Shown: positions 1 through 9,439, counted from the stretch's first letter. The stretch: 64,000 bases of DNA from JBFMHP01 sp040752855 (GCA_040752855.1 JBFMHP010000017.1:124001-188000); one strand, 5' to 3'. Numbers and translations: made by a program. Notes: generated by a model not told the origin, from the sequence alone.

Positions 1-274
1 TGGCGGTGCGATCGATCAGGGTCATGAGCGACTCATCCCCGCGCTGGACGCCCGGCACCGAACCGCCGCGATTCTTACCCTTGATCTCTTGCGCGGCGGC
101 CTTCATCCACGCCAGGTTTTTGGATTCGCTTTCGACCGATTTGCGCAGCTCCGCGACGCTGCTGCTCAAGGGGGCCCACAGCACCATATAGAACAGCATG
201 ATAGCGAGCGCGACGGCGCCGGCCAGCACGATGCGTTTTTCCCGGTCGCTCAGGCCTTGAAACCACTCCTTCAT
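1..274 (-). CDS. gspM: Type II secretion protein GspM (partial, C terminus off the window)
   Basis: This is the first 91 residues of GspM, the small inner-membrane subunit that pairs with GspL in the type II secretion assembly platform. The reading begins MKEWFQGLSDREKR, has a hydrophobic span at about residues 16-36, then a charged helical region, which is the normal GspM plan. The ATG at 274 overlaps the gspL stop in an ATGA junction, so translation is probably coupled. The reading frame is open to base 1 and the gene continues outside. It is the last gene visible of the gspC-M operon. Identity rests on topology and position more than on motifs, because GspM is poorly conserved. Confidence 0.85.
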   Translation of the reverse strand, partial: MKEWFQGLSDREKRIVLAGAVALAIMLFYMVLWAPLSSSVAELRKSVESESKNLAWMKAAAQEIKGKNRGGSVPGVQRGDESLMTLIDRTA

Positions 275-1503
275 CCACCCACCCTCTTCATCTGCACGCG
301 GGCCATGACCTTGTCGCCCTTGGTGTCCGCCGAAACGACCTCGGCCTGGATATTCTGATCCTTGGCCAGCTGCGCCTTGAGATTGTCCAGCGCGCCCAGG
401 CTGTCCAGGGTCATGTCGACGGTCAGGGCTTCATCCTGAAAGCGCAACCGCTCCAACTCCGGGCGCAGGCCATTGGCGTAGATCTGACTGAAGCTCTCCA
501 ACAGCCCGAGGTACAAATCCCCGCCTTGCTCGCGCGCGCTGCGCACCTTGGTCAGGCGCTGCTCCATCTGCACCCGCGCGTTGACCACCTTCTGCGCGTC
601 GGGGAAGGTGTTGAGATACACCTGCTTGACCTCGTCGGAGAGCCGGTTATATTCCGATTGCAGCCGGAAATAATCGACACCCATGGTGAGGAGCTGGATG
701 ACGATCAGGCCGCCGAAGATGGCCGCCGCCGGAATCCACGGCCGCCACATCCGGCCCAGCTGCTCGCGGCGGCTGTAGTCGCCCTGCAGCAGATTCAGGG
801 TCTGTCCCTCGGTGAAGCCGGATGCCGCCAGGGCAAGCAAGTGGCCTTGATGCTCGCGGCGCTCCACCGGGATCTCCAGAGGCACGCAGATTTCCTCCAG
901 CCAGGCCCAGTCGTGGGGCTGCGCTTCGTAAACCATGATCTTCGCCGGGCGGTGCTCATCATCGACTTCCGCCAGGACCAGCTTGAGGTACTGCGCAAAA
1001 TTCTCCGCCTCGAGCGCGGCGCCGTCGTGCAGTCCCGTGCGCAACAGGATACGCCCGTCCTCGTGCCAGATCTGCCAGGCGCCTTCCTCGTAGGGCACCA
1101 GCAGATAGTCAGGCGCGACGATCTCGGGCTCCAGTCCGTGCGTGGCAAAGACCTCGCCGATCTGGCGCATCTTGTCGTGGCTGACCACGCCGACCTGCAC
1201 CCCGTCGCCCTGGCGCTCGCCCAAGGCAAAGTGCAGCTCGTCCACATCCGCGGCGAGCTGATCCTCGACGGCATAGGGAACGGCGCGCAGCAGTTTGGCG
1301 CGGCTTTGGGTCGGCAGGCGCGCATTGAGCGTCAACACCGCCTCCCCCGGTATCACCACGGCCAGCGGATGCCCCTTGGCAACCGCCGCCAACTGCTCGA
1401 CAGTGCCTTCTGTGAGGCCGGACTGATCCGCCGGATTCAGCCATCGGATCATTTCATTCTGTGCCGGCAATCGATCCAGCCGCACGAAAATATAAGCAGG
1501 CAT
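271..1503 (-). CDS. gspL: Type II secretion protein GspL
   Basis: GspL (410 aa) is a bitopic inner-membrane protein whose cytoplasmic actin-like domain recruits the ATPase GspE and whose periplasmic ferredoxin-like domain binds GspM. The N-terminal two thirds is soluble and resembles the GspL actin-like fold. One transmembrane helix lies at about residues 245-265 (IFGGLIVIQLLTMGV), followed by a periplasmic domain of about 140 residues. I chose the ATG at 1503 because it overlaps the gspK stop as TGATG; a TTG one codon upstream is also in frame. Length is normal for the family. Confidence 0.92.
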   Translation of the reverse strand: MPAYIFVRLDRLPAQNEMIRWLNPADQSGLTEGTVEQLAAVAKGHPLAVVIPGEAVLTLNARLPTQSRAKLLRAVPYAVEDQLAADVDELHFALGERQGDGVQVGVVSHDKMRQIGEVFATHGLEPEIVAPDYLLVPYEEGAWQIWHEDGRILLRTGLHDGAALEAENFAQYLKLVLAEVDDEHRPAKIMVYEAQPHDWAWLEEICVPLEIPVERREHQGHLLALAASGFTEGQTLNLLQGDYSRREQLGRMWRPWIPAAAIFGGLIVIQLLTMGVDYFRLQSEYNRLSDEVKQVYLNTFPDAQKVVNARVQMEQRLTKVRSAREQGGDLYLGLLESFSQIYANGLRPELERLRFQDEALTVDMTLDSLGALDNLKAQLAKDQNIQAEVVSADTKGDKVMARVQMKRVGG

Positions 1504-2504
1504 CAATAACTCCCCTGACTGCGCATGATCACCGAAACCTTTTTTTTCTGTTTGTCGCGATAGAGCACACTATACATTTGAACCGTGGCGTTGCCAAAGG
1601 TGGCGGTGGTGCTCAGCTTGAAATATTCGCTGGCAACCGACATGTATTCTTTCTCCGCCTTGGTGTTGAGGTTGGGATTGCTCTCGTAGCGGAAGCCTGC
1701 CTGGTCCAGGTCATCGGTGAACTTCTCCACGCTTTCGTTCTCCTGGAAGGCATGGGGCTCGGCCTCGTCGATCTTGAGCTTGTCGAAACACGCCGCCAGC
1801 ACCTCGGGGGGGGCGGTGTTGACGTTGATCCGGGCCTGGGACTTGCCACGCGGCAGGGCGGCGAGGGAAGGCTCGAGCAAGGCAAACAGCTGCGGGGTCA
1901 TGCCCTTGACCAGGCGCAGCTCGCTGATCGAGGCCATGGGCGCGTTGGCGGCCATATATGGGTGCTCCAGGTTGAGGTAATGCATGTCCTCGGCCCCTTC
2001 GTAGCCGGAGACCTGATCGTTCTTGTCGATCCAGTCGACGATGGCGTCGACCAGATCCTTTTCCTGCACCAGCGCCTCGGGCGGGAGCGTCTCGCGGTTC
2101 TTCTCCTGCACCTTGTTGATCAGGCGTTCCAGGCGCCGGCGCACGAGTTCATCGACCTCCTCCTTTTGGTTGACCACGTCGTTGATATTGATGCGCGCGT
2201 TGAGATCCTCGATTTGGCCGCTGATCTTCCCGCCCAACTCCTCCGATTCCATCGGAACGGCCCAGACCTCGGTGATGCTGTCGGTATTGCCGCCGTTGGC
2301 GTCTTCCTCCAGCACCCGCATCGCGAATTCCTCCACGGCATAGGCCACCAGCAGGGCTTGTTCGTGGTCGAGCACGTTACCGGTGCGCCGGATGTCGTAA
2401 AACTGCCGGGCGACCATGGCGCTGGCGGCGATGGTGGCGATCATCACCACCAGCAGCACCGTCACCAGCGCAATCCCGCGTTGTCGTGTGTGGTTCCGGC
2501 GCAT
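1503..2504 (-). CDS. gspK: Type II secretion minor pseudopilin GspK
   Basis: GspK (333 aa) is the large minor pseudopilin that sits at the tip of the type II pseudopilus with GspI and GspJ. The prepilin leader is MRRNHTRQRG, cleaved before IALVTVLLVVMIATI. As in other GspK proteins, the Glu5 of mature pseudopilins is absent. The long alpha-domain insertion typical of GspK follows, including an NINDVVNQ-type segment. The frame is open for 76 codons further upstream, but that part overlaps gspJ and lacks a leader, so the ATG at 2504, one base after the gspJ stop, is the start. Confidence 0.93.
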   Translation of the reverse strand: MRRNHTRQRGIALVTVLLVVMIATIAASAMVARQFYDIRRTGNVLDHEQALLVAYAVEEFAMRVLEEDANGGNTDSITEVWAVPMESEELGGKISGQIEDLNARININDVVNQKEEVDELVRRRLERLINKVQEKNRETLPPEALVQEKDLVDAIVDWIDKNDQVSGYEGAEDMHYLNLEHPYMAANAPMASISELRLVKGMTPQLFALLEPSLAALPRGKSQARINVNTAPPEVLAACFDKLKIDEAEPHAFQENESVEKFTDDLDQAGFRYESNPNLNTKAEKEYMSVASEYFKLSTTATFGNATVQMYSVLYRDKQKKKVSVIMRSQGSY

Positions 2505-2505
2505 G

Positions 2506-3174
2506 CTAGGTCCCCACACCGAGGAAGAGCCGGCTAATCTCGCCCCATTGCTTGAGCTTGAGCCGCACCTCGATGCCAAACGGCAGCGCCGGGGCCTGCT
2601 GCTCATTCGGCGCGCCGGTCGTCGTGGCCGCGGGCGGCCAGGTTTCGATGCAGCGGCCCTGGCTGTTGCGGGTGTAGAAACACAGTTCCAGCGCTTCCAC
2701 GCCGCTGAGGAGTTCGGTGGCGATCGGCTCACTCCCCAGCGAGCGGTCCAGTTCCACCCAGTGATAGCGGAGCAGCTTACCGTCCTTGAGCCCGTAGGCG
2801 ACGCGCTGCAGATCGCTGCGCGCGCGGCCCAGCGGATTGCGCCAGCCGGCGCGGGTGAATTCGACCCGTTTGTCCTCGTAGCTCGGCGGGGTGAGAAACG
2901 GCGCGAGCGGGGCGCCGTAACTGTCGCGCACCGGACGATTGACCGATTGGCCGAAATCCCGCTCCATGATCAGAAACGCCTTTTGCAGCTCGCGCAGGTT
3001 CTGCGCCTTGAGTTCGGCGGTCTCGCGCGCGTCCATGACGTTGCGCAGCCCCTGGTAGGCCATGATGGACATGATCGAAAAGATCACCAGCGAGACGATC
3101 AGCTCCAGCAGGGTGAAGCCGTCCGCGCGCGGGGGGTGGCTCGAGCAGCAATCTGGCAGTTGCCGGCGGCGCAT
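2506..3174 (-). CDS. gspJ: Type II secretion minor pseudopilin GspJ
   Basis: GspJ (222 aa) is a minor pseudopilin that forms the tip complex with GspI and GspK. A positively charged leader of 19 residues ends in ADG, then the mature N terminus FTLLELIVSLVIFSIM follows, with Gly-1 and Glu5 as required by the prepilin peptidase. The C-terminal beta domain contains a possible disulfide (Cys in ELCFYTRNSQGRC). Its ATG overlaps the gspI stop as TGATG. Prepilin peptidase (GspO/PilD) is not encoded in this window. Confidence 0.95.
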   Translation of the reverse strand: MRRRQLPDCCSSHPPRADGFTLLELIVSLVIFSIMSIMAYQGLRNVMDARETAELKAQNLRELQKAFLIMERDFGQSVNRPVRDSYGAPLAPFLTPPSYEDKRVEFTRAGWRNPLGRARSDLQRVAYGLKDGKLLRYHWVELDRSLGSEPIATELLSGVEALELCFYTRNSQGRCIETWPPAATTTGAPNEQQAPALPFGIEVRLKLKQWGEISRLFLGVGT

Positions 3175-3548
3175 CAGGGCTTTCCGAAATAGGTGGCAAG
3201 GGTGGTGTAGGGGCTTTTCTCGTCATCCAGGTAGACGATCAGGGTGACCTCGTTGAAGTAGGCGTTGCCTTCCAGCGGCTTGACCTCCATCTTCCACTTC
3301 CACTCCACGCCGGCGAGTTTGTATTTGCCCTCCGTCTTGCCGGTCTCCGGGGGTTTTTCCGCGATGCGCAGCTCGGTGAGCTTGTTCACTGCCACCCAGT
3401 GCGCGAGGGTCTTGTCCTGGAGATATGCGCTGGCCTTGACATGCGTGGCCACGGTCTTGATCACCGCGCTCAGCCCGACCCCGAGGATGACCAACGCAAC
3501 CATGATCTCCAGCAGGGTGAAGCCGGATTGGGATCTAGCGTGTCTCAT
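3174..3548 (-). CDS. gspI: Type II secretion minor pseudopilin GspI
   Basis: GspI (124 aa) is the minor pseudopilin thought to start tip-complex assembly. The leader MRHARSQSG is followed by FTLLEIMVALVILGVGLSAV, with Gly-1 and Glu5. Start chosen at 3548 because it gives the normal short leader; the 14-base overlap with the end of gspH fits the tight operon. The C-terminal region has the usual VEWKWK and EVTLIVYLDDE strands. Confidence 0.95.
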   Translation of the reverse strand: MRHARSQSGFTLLEIMVALVILGVGLSAVIKTVATHVKASAYLQDKTLAHWVAVNKLTELRIAEKPPETGKTEGKYKLAGVEWKWKMEVKPLEGNAYFNEVTLIVYLDDEKSPYTTLATYFGKP

Positions 3549-4188
3549 CGGCCACCTCAACAGGCTGCACCTTGATCGCACCGGTCAGCGCCCCGTCGAG
3601 TCGGTACTCGCGTTTTTCGACCGTGTGCCGGAAGACCACGTTGAACGTGGGCTCGACCTCGCCGCTGGAAAGCAGCATGACGTGGGGCGGCGGCCCGCCC
3701 TCTTCCTTATCCTTCTCGGAGGCCCCGCCGGTCTTCACCTTCTCGAGCGCCTTGTCCGAGACCTTTTCCAGGGCCTCGTCGGAAACCTTCTTCAGATCCG
3801 CCGCCTTGACCTTCTGCAAGGGCGTGACCTTCACCGCCTCCTTGTCGAGCTGCAATTTCAGCCGGATCACCTCGGGCAGCACGCGCGGGCGCAGCAGCTC
3901 GTCTTCCTCGATCGGCATCCACTGCCCCTCCACGAACTCGGTGAACTGATAGCCATCGTCGTTGACGATCAGCCCGAGATCGCGGCCATTGAGCACGGCC
4001 TCTTCCAAGGCGAGATCCAGGATGGCTTTGAGACGCTCGGCCTCGCGTTCGGTCTCGTTCTGCTGACCCAATCCGATGGACATGACCGCAAAACCGGTCA
4101 TGATGCCGATGATGAAGATCACCACCACCAGCTCCAGCAGCGTGAACCCGCGTTGCGGATGCGGGCGATGCGGCTGGTGGCGGTTCAT
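3535..4188 (-). CDS. gspH: Type II secretion minor pseudopilin GspH with a Lys-rich insert
   Basis: GspH (217 aa) joins the pseudopilus tip to the major pseudopilin shaft. The leader MNRHQPHRPHPQRG precedes FTLLELVVVIFIIGIMTG, with Gly-1 and Glu5. The protein is longer than most GspH proteins. Residues of about 120-165 are a highly charged stretch rich in Lys, Glu and Ala, with near repeats such as KVSDEALEKVSDKALEKVK and a following GGASEKDKEEGGPPP. The flanking beta-domain parts look normal, so the insert probably forms a surface helix or loop. Neighbours gspG and gspI lack anything comparable. Confidence 0.92.
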   Translation of the reverse strand: MNRHQPHRPHPQRGFTLLELVVVIFIIGIMTGFAVMSIGLGQQNETEREAERLKAILDLALEEAVLNGRDLGLIVNDDGYQFTEFVEGQWMPIEEDELLRPRVLPEVIRLKLQLDKEAVKVTPLQKVKAADLKKVSDEALEKVSDKALEKVKTGGASEKDKEEGGPPPHVMLLSSGEVEPTFNVVFRHTVEKREYRLDGALTGAIKVQPVEVADETR

Positions 4189-4217
4189 GGCGGTGTGATG
4201 CGAAATCCGCGCGATGA

Positions 4218-4652
4218 TTATTCGAGGTTCCAGTTGCCGATATCCGCAGCCACACCTTCGCCGTCGGGTTTGCCGTCGGCGCCGAGAGTGTAGATATCGA
4301 TGCTGCCTTTGACACCCGGGTTCAGATAGAGATAGTCATTGCCCCACGGGTCCTTCGGCAGACGGTCGAGATACCCGCCGGACTTCCAGTTGCGCGGTTG
4401 GGGATCTCCGCTAGGCTTTTTCACCAGCGCTTCCAGGCCTTGCTCGGTGCTGGGATAAAAATAATTGTCCAGCTTGTAGAGATTGATCGAGGTTTCCAGC
4501 GTGCGGATATCCTGCTTGGCCTTGGCGATGCGCGCGGCGTCCGGGCGGTCCATCAGTTTGGGGACCACGATCGATGCCAGCACGCCAAGGATCACGATCA
4601 CGACGATCAGCTCGATCAGCGTAAAACCGGTTTGTCGTTTCATCTTCAACAT
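4218..4652 (-). CDS. gspG: Type II secretion major pseudopilin GspG
   Basis: GspG (144 aa) is the main subunit of the pseudopilus that pushes folded exoproteins through the secretin. The short leader MLKMKRQTG precedes FTLIELIVVIVILGVLASIV, with Gly-1 and Glu5. The family hallmark DNYFYPSTEQGLEALV is present, followed by the calcium-binding loop region LPKDPWGNDYLYLNPG and the end LGADGKPDGEG. An AGGAAG Shine-Dalgarno sits upstream of the ATG at 4652. It is among the most conserved proteins of the operon. Confidence 0.97.
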   Translation of the reverse strand: MLKMKRQTGFTLIELIVVIVILGVLASIVVPKLMDRPDAARIAKAKQDIRTLETSINLYKLDNYFYPSTEQGLEALVKKPSGDPQPRNWKSGGYLDRLPKDPWGNDYLYLNPGVKGSIDIYTLGADGKPDGEGVAADIGNWNLE

Positions 4653-4681
4653 CTTTGCTTCTTCCTACTTAAACATGAACG

Positions 4682-5905
4682 TTATTTGATCATTGTATTG
4701 AGATCCAGGATCGGCATCAGGATCGCGGTGACGATCACCAGCACCATGCCGCCCATGACCAGGATCAACAAGGGCTCGAACACGCCCAGCATGGCGGCGC
4801 GCGTGGTTTCCAGCTCCCGTTCCTGAGATTCCGCCGAGCGTAGCAACATTTCATCCAGCCTGCCACTGGCCTCGCCGCTGGCCACCAGGTGGATCATCAG
4901 GGCCGGAAAATACCCCGTGCCTTGCAGCGCCATCTTCAGGCTCGTCCCCTCGCGCACCTGCCGGGCGGCGACCTCCACGGCTTCCCGCATCGGGATGTTG
5001 GTGATGACCTGTCCGCCGATGTGCAAGGCTTCCAGCGCCGGCACGCCGCTGGCCAGCAAGGTGCTGCAGGTGCGGGCAAAAACGGCGGTGTTGACGCCCT
5101 TGATCATCTTGCCCACCAACGGCATGCGCAACAGAAAGTGATGCACGCTCTTGCGGAAGGTGAAGGAGCGCATCATGGAACGGAATACCATGACCGCCCC
5201 GATAACCGCGATGATCATGTAGACCCCGTAACCGCGCAGCATATCGCTGACAAAGATCACCACGCGCGTCAGCGGCGGCAGCTCCTGCTTGAGGCTGGCG
5301 AACACCTCAACCACCTGCGGCACCACATACGCGGTGAGGAACATCACCGCCAGCAGCGCTACGGTGGTCAGCACGGCCGGATAGATCAGGGCCAGGAGCA
5401 TCTTCTGCCCGATCTGCTGCTGGCCCTCGGCGTAATCGGCCAGGCGCTCGAGGATTACATCCAGATGGCCGGATTGCTCGCCGGCGGCGATCGTGGCGCG
5501 ATACATCTCGGAAAACGACTGCGGATACTCGCTCAAGGCGAGCGATAAACCATGCCCTTCCAGCACCCGCGCGCGGATCGAGGCCAGCATGGCCTCGAGA
5601 TGGGGCTTGCCCACCTGTTGGGCGGTGACACCCAGCGCCTCCTCCACCGGGATGCCCGAGCGGATCAGCGTGGCCAGTTGCCGTGTGATCATCGCCACAT
5701 CGGATGAGGAGGCGCGCTTGCCCAACGACAGCGCAAAGCCGCCACCGGATTTACGCGCCGCGCGCTGCTTGACCGGCTTGACCTCGAGCGGCACCCAGCC
5801 TTTCTCGCGCAGCTGCTGGCGGATCTGGCGCGGCGCGTCGCCCTCGAGCACGCCCTTGCGCTCGCGCCCCTTGTCGTCCAGTGCGGCGTATTCAAAGGCG
5901 CCCAT
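4682..5905 (-). CDS. gspF: Type II secretion inner-membrane platform protein GspF
   Basis: GspF (407 aa) is the polytopic platform protein that couples GspE to pseudopilus growth. It has two GspF domains, with transmembrane spans near MLLALIYPAVLTTVALLAVMFL, the central GVYMIIAVIGAVMVF and the C-terminal LILVMGGMVLVIVTAIL. The family signature SGIPVEEAL and the repeat SGVPALEAL are both present. The start at ATG 5905 (MGAFEYAALDDKGRERKG) matches the family. A TTG at 5911 would overlap gspE but adds only two residues. Confidence 0.95.
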   Translation of the reverse strand: MGAFEYAALDDKGRERKGVLEGDAPRQIRQQLREKGWVPLEVKPVKQRAARKSGGGFALSLGKRASSSDVAMITRQLATLIRSGIPVEEALGVTAQQVGKPHLEAMLASIRARVLEGHGLSLALSEYPQSFSEMYRATIAAGEQSGHLDVILERLADYAEGQQQIGQKMLLALIYPAVLTTVALLAVMFLTAYVVPQVVEVFASLKQELPPLTRVVIFVSDMLRGYGVYMIIAVIGAVMVFRSMMRSFTFRKSVHHFLLRMPLVGKMIKGVNTAVFARTCSTLLASGVPALEALHIGGQVITNIPMREAVEVAARQVREGTSLKMALQGTGYFPALMIHLVASGEASGRLDEMLLRSAESQERELETTRAAMLGVFEPLLILVMGGMVLVIVTAILMPILDLNTMIK

Positions 5906-5907
5906 GA

Positions 5908-7431
5908 TCAACCTTCATGAGTGACGCGCAGGACCTCTTCGAGCGAGGTCACACCCGCGAGCACCTTCTTGACGCCGTCCTGGAAGATGCTGGGATGCCG
6001 CTTGTGGGAATACTCGGCCATGCTGTGCTCGCCCGCGCCGTCGTGGATCATGATGCGCAGCTTGTCGTCGATCTCGAACAACTCGTGCATGCCGGTGCGT
6101 CCCCAATAACCTTGGTTCTTGCATTGCGCGCAGCCGACCGAGTGATAAATCGTCGGCGGATGCGCCGGATCGACGCCCATCGTGACGCACTCGGCCTCGC
6201 TGGCGGTGTAGGCCTGCTTGCAGTGCGGGCAGAGCACGCGCACCAGGCGCTGCGCCAGCACGCCGAGCAGGCTCGATGAGAGCAGGAACGGCTCGACACC
6301 CATATCGCGCAAGCGGGTCACTGCCCCCACCGCGGTGTTGGTGTGCAGGGTCGACAACACGAGGTGGCCGGTCAAGCTCGCCTGCACGGCGATCTCGGCG
6401 GTCTCCAGGTCACGGATTTCACCGACCATCACCACGTCCGGGTCCTGACGCAGGATCGCGCGCAAGCCGCGCGCGAAGCTCATGTCGATCTTGGTATTCA
6501 CATTGGTCTGGCTGATGCCTTCGAGCGTATACTCGATCGGATCTTCCACCGTCATGATGTTGCGCTGGCCGTTGTTGATCTGGATCAGGCCGGCGTACAA
6601 CGTGGTGGATTTACCCGAGCCGGTCGGACCGGTCACCAGCAGGATGCCATGGGGTTTCTGAACGATGCGCTCCATGCCCTCGCGCACGGCGCCGGACATG
6701 CCCAGTTGCTTCAAGCTGAGCTTGCCGGCCTGTTTGTCGAGGATACGCATCACCACGCGCTCGCCAGCGCCCGTGGGCATGGTGGAGACGCGCACGTCCA
6801 CCGCGCGGCCGGCGAGCTTGAGCGAGATGCGGCCGTCCTGCGGCAGGCGTTTTTCCGCGATGTCCAGCCGCGCCATGACCTTGATGCGCGAAACCAGCAG
6901 CGGCGCCAGCACCTTCTTGGGCTGCAGCACCTCGCGCAACACGCCGTCGACCCGAAACCGGATCACCAGCTTGTTTTCATACGGCTCGATGTGGATATCG
7001 GAGACGCCGTCCTTGATCGCCTGGGTCAGCGTGGCATTGATCAGCCGAATGATCGGCGCATCGTCTTCGCTCTCCAGCAGATCCTCCGGTTCGGGCATCT
7101 GCTGGGCGACCTGAAACAGATCCATTTCCTCGTCGATGCTGCCGGCCATGTTCATGGCCTGCGCCGAACCTTCCTCAAAGGCCTTTTGCAGAAGCTGGTC
7201 GAACTCGGCGGCGGGCACCGAGTGGATGCGCACCGGCACGTCAAGAAAGCGGCGCATCTCAAGCAGCGCACGGCTGGTGACGTTCTCGCGGCACACCACT
7301 TCGGCAAACTCCGCCTTAGGCTCCTTCAGCAGCACGCCGTGGCGCTTGGCGAAGGCAAACGGAAACTGCGCGGAGCGCGCCGGCGCTGTTTCCGGCGCCA
7401 GCGCCGCTGCATCTTGCACAACCTCACTCAT
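5908..7431 (-). CDS. gspE: Type II secretion ATPase GspE
   Basis: GspE (507 aa) is the cytoplasmic hexameric ATPase powering type II secretion. N1/N2 domains cover about residues 20-180. The ATPase core has Walker A GPTGSGKST at residues 268-276, the Asp box TVEDPIEY, Walker B DPDVVMVGEIRD, and the His box HTNTAVGAVTRL. The zinc-binding four-cysteine domain typical of GspE is present as CPHCKQ and CAQCKN. The ATG at 7431 (MSEVVQDAA) gives normal length; the open frame upstream overlaps gspD and is low-complexity. The start overlaps the gspD stop by 8 bases. Confidence 0.96.
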   Translation of the reverse strand: MSEVVQDAAALAPETAPARSAQFPFAFAKRHGVLLKEPKAEFAEVVCRENVTSRALLEMRRFLDVPVRIHSVPAAEFDQLLQKAFEEGSAQAMNMAGSIDEEMDLFQVAQQMPEPEDLLESEDDAPIIRLINATLTQAIKDGVSDIHIEPYENKLVIRFRVDGVLREVLQPKKVLAPLLVSRIKVMARLDIAEKRLPQDGRISLKLAGRAVDVRVSTMPTGAGERVVMRILDKQAGKLSLKQLGMSGAVREGMERIVQKPHGILLVTGPTGSGKSTTLYAGLIQINNGQRNIMTVEDPIEYTLEGISQTNVNTKIDMSFARGLRAILRQDPDVVMVGEIRDLETAEIAVQASLTGHLVLSTLHTNTAVGAVTRLRDMGVEPFLLSSSLLGVLAQRLVRVLCPHCKQAYTASEAECVTMGVDPAHPPTIYHSVGCAQCKNQGYWGRTGMHELFEIDDKLRIMIHDGAGEHSMAEYSHKRHPSIFQDGVKKVLAGVTSLEEVLRVTHEG

Positions 7432-9439
7432 GCTGGAACAACTCTTCGGTCGGGGTGTCGCCCGCCGCCTCGCCCTCAGCGGGTGCGGTCGCGCCCTGAT
7501 TCTGCATATCCGCGGGCGTATATTGCAGGAACGCCCCCGGACGCGGCAGCACCGGCACGCGCTCGTCATCCAGCAGCGACACGCCTTCCTGATACTGCAG
7601 CAGTTGTTTGTTGCGGATGTAGTTGTACTTGGCCGAGGTCACGCGCACGCTGTCTTCCAGATCGCGCAGGATCGTCGGTTTGAGGAAGATCATCAGATTG
7701 GTCTTGATCTTCTGGGCAGTCTTGCTGCGGAACAGCATGCCGAGCAAGGGGATATCGCCAAGCAGGGGCACCTTGGATTCGCTTTCGAGCAGATCGTCCT
7801 TGATCAGGCCGCCGAGCACGATCATCTTGCCGTCATCCACCAGGACGCTCGTCTTGATCGAGCGAGTGTTGGTGACGATATCCGCCGCCTTGGCTGTGGT
7901 GTTAATGCTGTCAACCGACTGCTCGATATCCAGTTTGATGGAGCTGCCTTCATTGATCTGCGGGACCACCTTCAAGGTGATCCCGACGTTTTCACGCTTG
8001 ATGGTCTGGAACGGATTGACAGCGCCTCCGGTGCCGGTGGCCTGCGAGAACGAACCGGTGACAAACGGCACCTGCTGACCCACCACGATCTCGGCGGCCT
8101 GGTTATCGAGTGTGACGACACTTGGCGTGGACAACACATTGGTAGCTCCATCGCCTTCCAACGCCCGCAACAACACGGCGAAGTTCAGATCCGGATCATT
8201 GAATTTCCCCGCGCCGACCAGCATCCCGTCGAGGACCGGCACTTGGCCGGCCAAGGCCGCGCCGCCGACCTCGAGTATGTTACCGCCGCTTCCCTTGCCG
8301 AAGGCGATGGAGCCGACCGGGCCGGAGCCCTTCGGGCTGCCGTCGAACAGCCATTGCACGCCCAAATCCGCCGCGCGGTCGGAGGACACCTCAGCGATGA
8401 TCGCCTCGACCAGCACTTGGGCGCGGCGCACATCGAGCTGGCGCACGACGGAACTCAAGGCCTTGAACACATCCGGCGGCGCGGTCAACACCAGGGTGTT
8501 GGTGGTGTCTTCGGCCTGGATATGGTAGATCGGCGCGGCGTTCGGCTGGTTCTTGATCTTCTCCTTGACCTGGCTGTCGGCCACACCGGACAACACCGGC
8601 ACCAGATCCTTGGCCTTGGCGTAACGCAGATAGATGACGTGTGTATTACCGATCGACTCGGTGGGCGTGTCAAGGTGGCTGATCATGGCGCGCAGCTGAA
8701 GCCGGCCCGCGACCTCGCCGCCGATGAAGATGGTGTTGGTACGCTCGTCGGCGACCACGATCGGCTGGGAGATCTGCGGATCGGTTTTCTTATCCTGCGC
8801 CAGCATGCTCAGCAGCACGCGCATGACCTCGGCGGCCGAGGCGTGGGTGAGCTGGATCGCCTCCACATCGCCGCTGGTCGGCTGGTCGATGCGGTCGATG
8901 ATTTGGATCATGCGTTCGATATTGCCGCGCGTGGCGGAGATCACCAGGGTGTTGCTTTGCGGATGCGCGGCCATATGGCCATTCGGCGGGACCAGGGGGC
9001 GCAGGATGGGGACCATCTGCGCGGCGGAGACGTTCTTGACATGGATCACCTGGGTGATGAAGGCGTCGTCGCCGCCGACGCGCGATTCGCCGCTCATCAT
9101 CTTGGCATTGGCGGCCGGCACGATCTTGATGATGCCTCCGGCCGGGACTGCCACAAAACCGTGCACATCGAGCACCGAGAGGAACACCTCGTAGGTCTCA
9201 TCCTTGGTCATCGGGTGCGAAGAGACGATGGTGACCTTGCCCTTGACGCGGGGATCGACCACGAAGTTGCGGCCGGTCTCGCGCGCGATCAACTCGACCA
9301 CCGCGTTGATATCCGCATCCTTCAGATTCAGGGTGATCGTACCCTGCTGCGCCTGAGCAGACACCAGCAGTGAACACCAGAGGACGAGGCCTAGACACCC
9401 GCGCGCCATAATTCGATGAGATTTGTTCATCCACAACAT
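7424..9439 (-). CDS. gspD: Type II secretion outer-membrane secretin GspD
   Basis: GspD (671 aa) forms the outer-membrane secretin channel. A Sec signal peptide ends near VSAQA. The N0 domain (ITLNLKDADINAVVELIA) and the N1-N3 KH-like repeats follow, then the secretin domain with the conserved segments VPLLGDIPLLGMLFRSK and NLMIFLKPTILRD near the C terminus. A Gly-rich loop sits in N3 (about residues 355-375). The C-terminal tail is acidic and could be an S domain for a pilotin; no GspS gene is seen here. The ATG at 9439 has GAGTGG upstream; an in-frame ATG at 9430 is also possible. Confidence 0.96.
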   Translation of the reverse strand: MLWMNKSHRIMARGCLGLVLWCSLLVSAQAQQGTITLNLKDADINAVVELIARETGRNFVVDPRVKGKVTIVSSHPMTKDETYEVFLSVLDVHGFVAVPAGGIIKIVPAANAKMMSGESRVGGDDAFITQVIHVKNVSAAQMVPILRPLVPPNGHMAAHPQSNTLVISATRGNIERMIQIIDRIDQPTSGDVEAIQLTHASAAEVMRVLLSMLAQDKKTDPQISQPIVVADERTNTIFIGGEVAGRLQLRAMISHLDTPTESIGNTHVIYLRYAKAKDLVPVLSGVADSQVKEKIKNQPNAAPIYHIQAEDTTNTLVLTAPPDVFKALSSVVRQLDVRRAQVLVEAIIAEVSSDRAADLGVQWLFDGSPKGSGPVGSIAFGKGSGGNILEVGGAALAGQVPVLDGMLVGAGKFNDPDLNFAVLLRALEGDGATNVLSTPSVVTLDNQAAEIVVGQQVPFVTGSFSQATGTGGAVNPFQTIKRENVGITLKVVPQINEGSSIKLDIEQSVDSINTTAKAADIVTNTRSIKTSVLVDDGKMIVLGGLIKDDLLESESKVPLLGDIPLLGMLFRSKTAQKIKTNLMIFLKPTILRDLEDSVRVTSAKYNYIRNKQLLQYQEGVSLLDDERVPVLPRPGAFLQYTPADMQNQGATAPAEGEAAGDTPTEELFQHE

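Noticed and set aside
7136..9373. Long open frame on the plus strand opposite gspD
   Set aside because: High GC content opens antisense frames; the translation is His/Asp/Gly-rich low-complexity sequence and gspD on the other strand is unmistakable.
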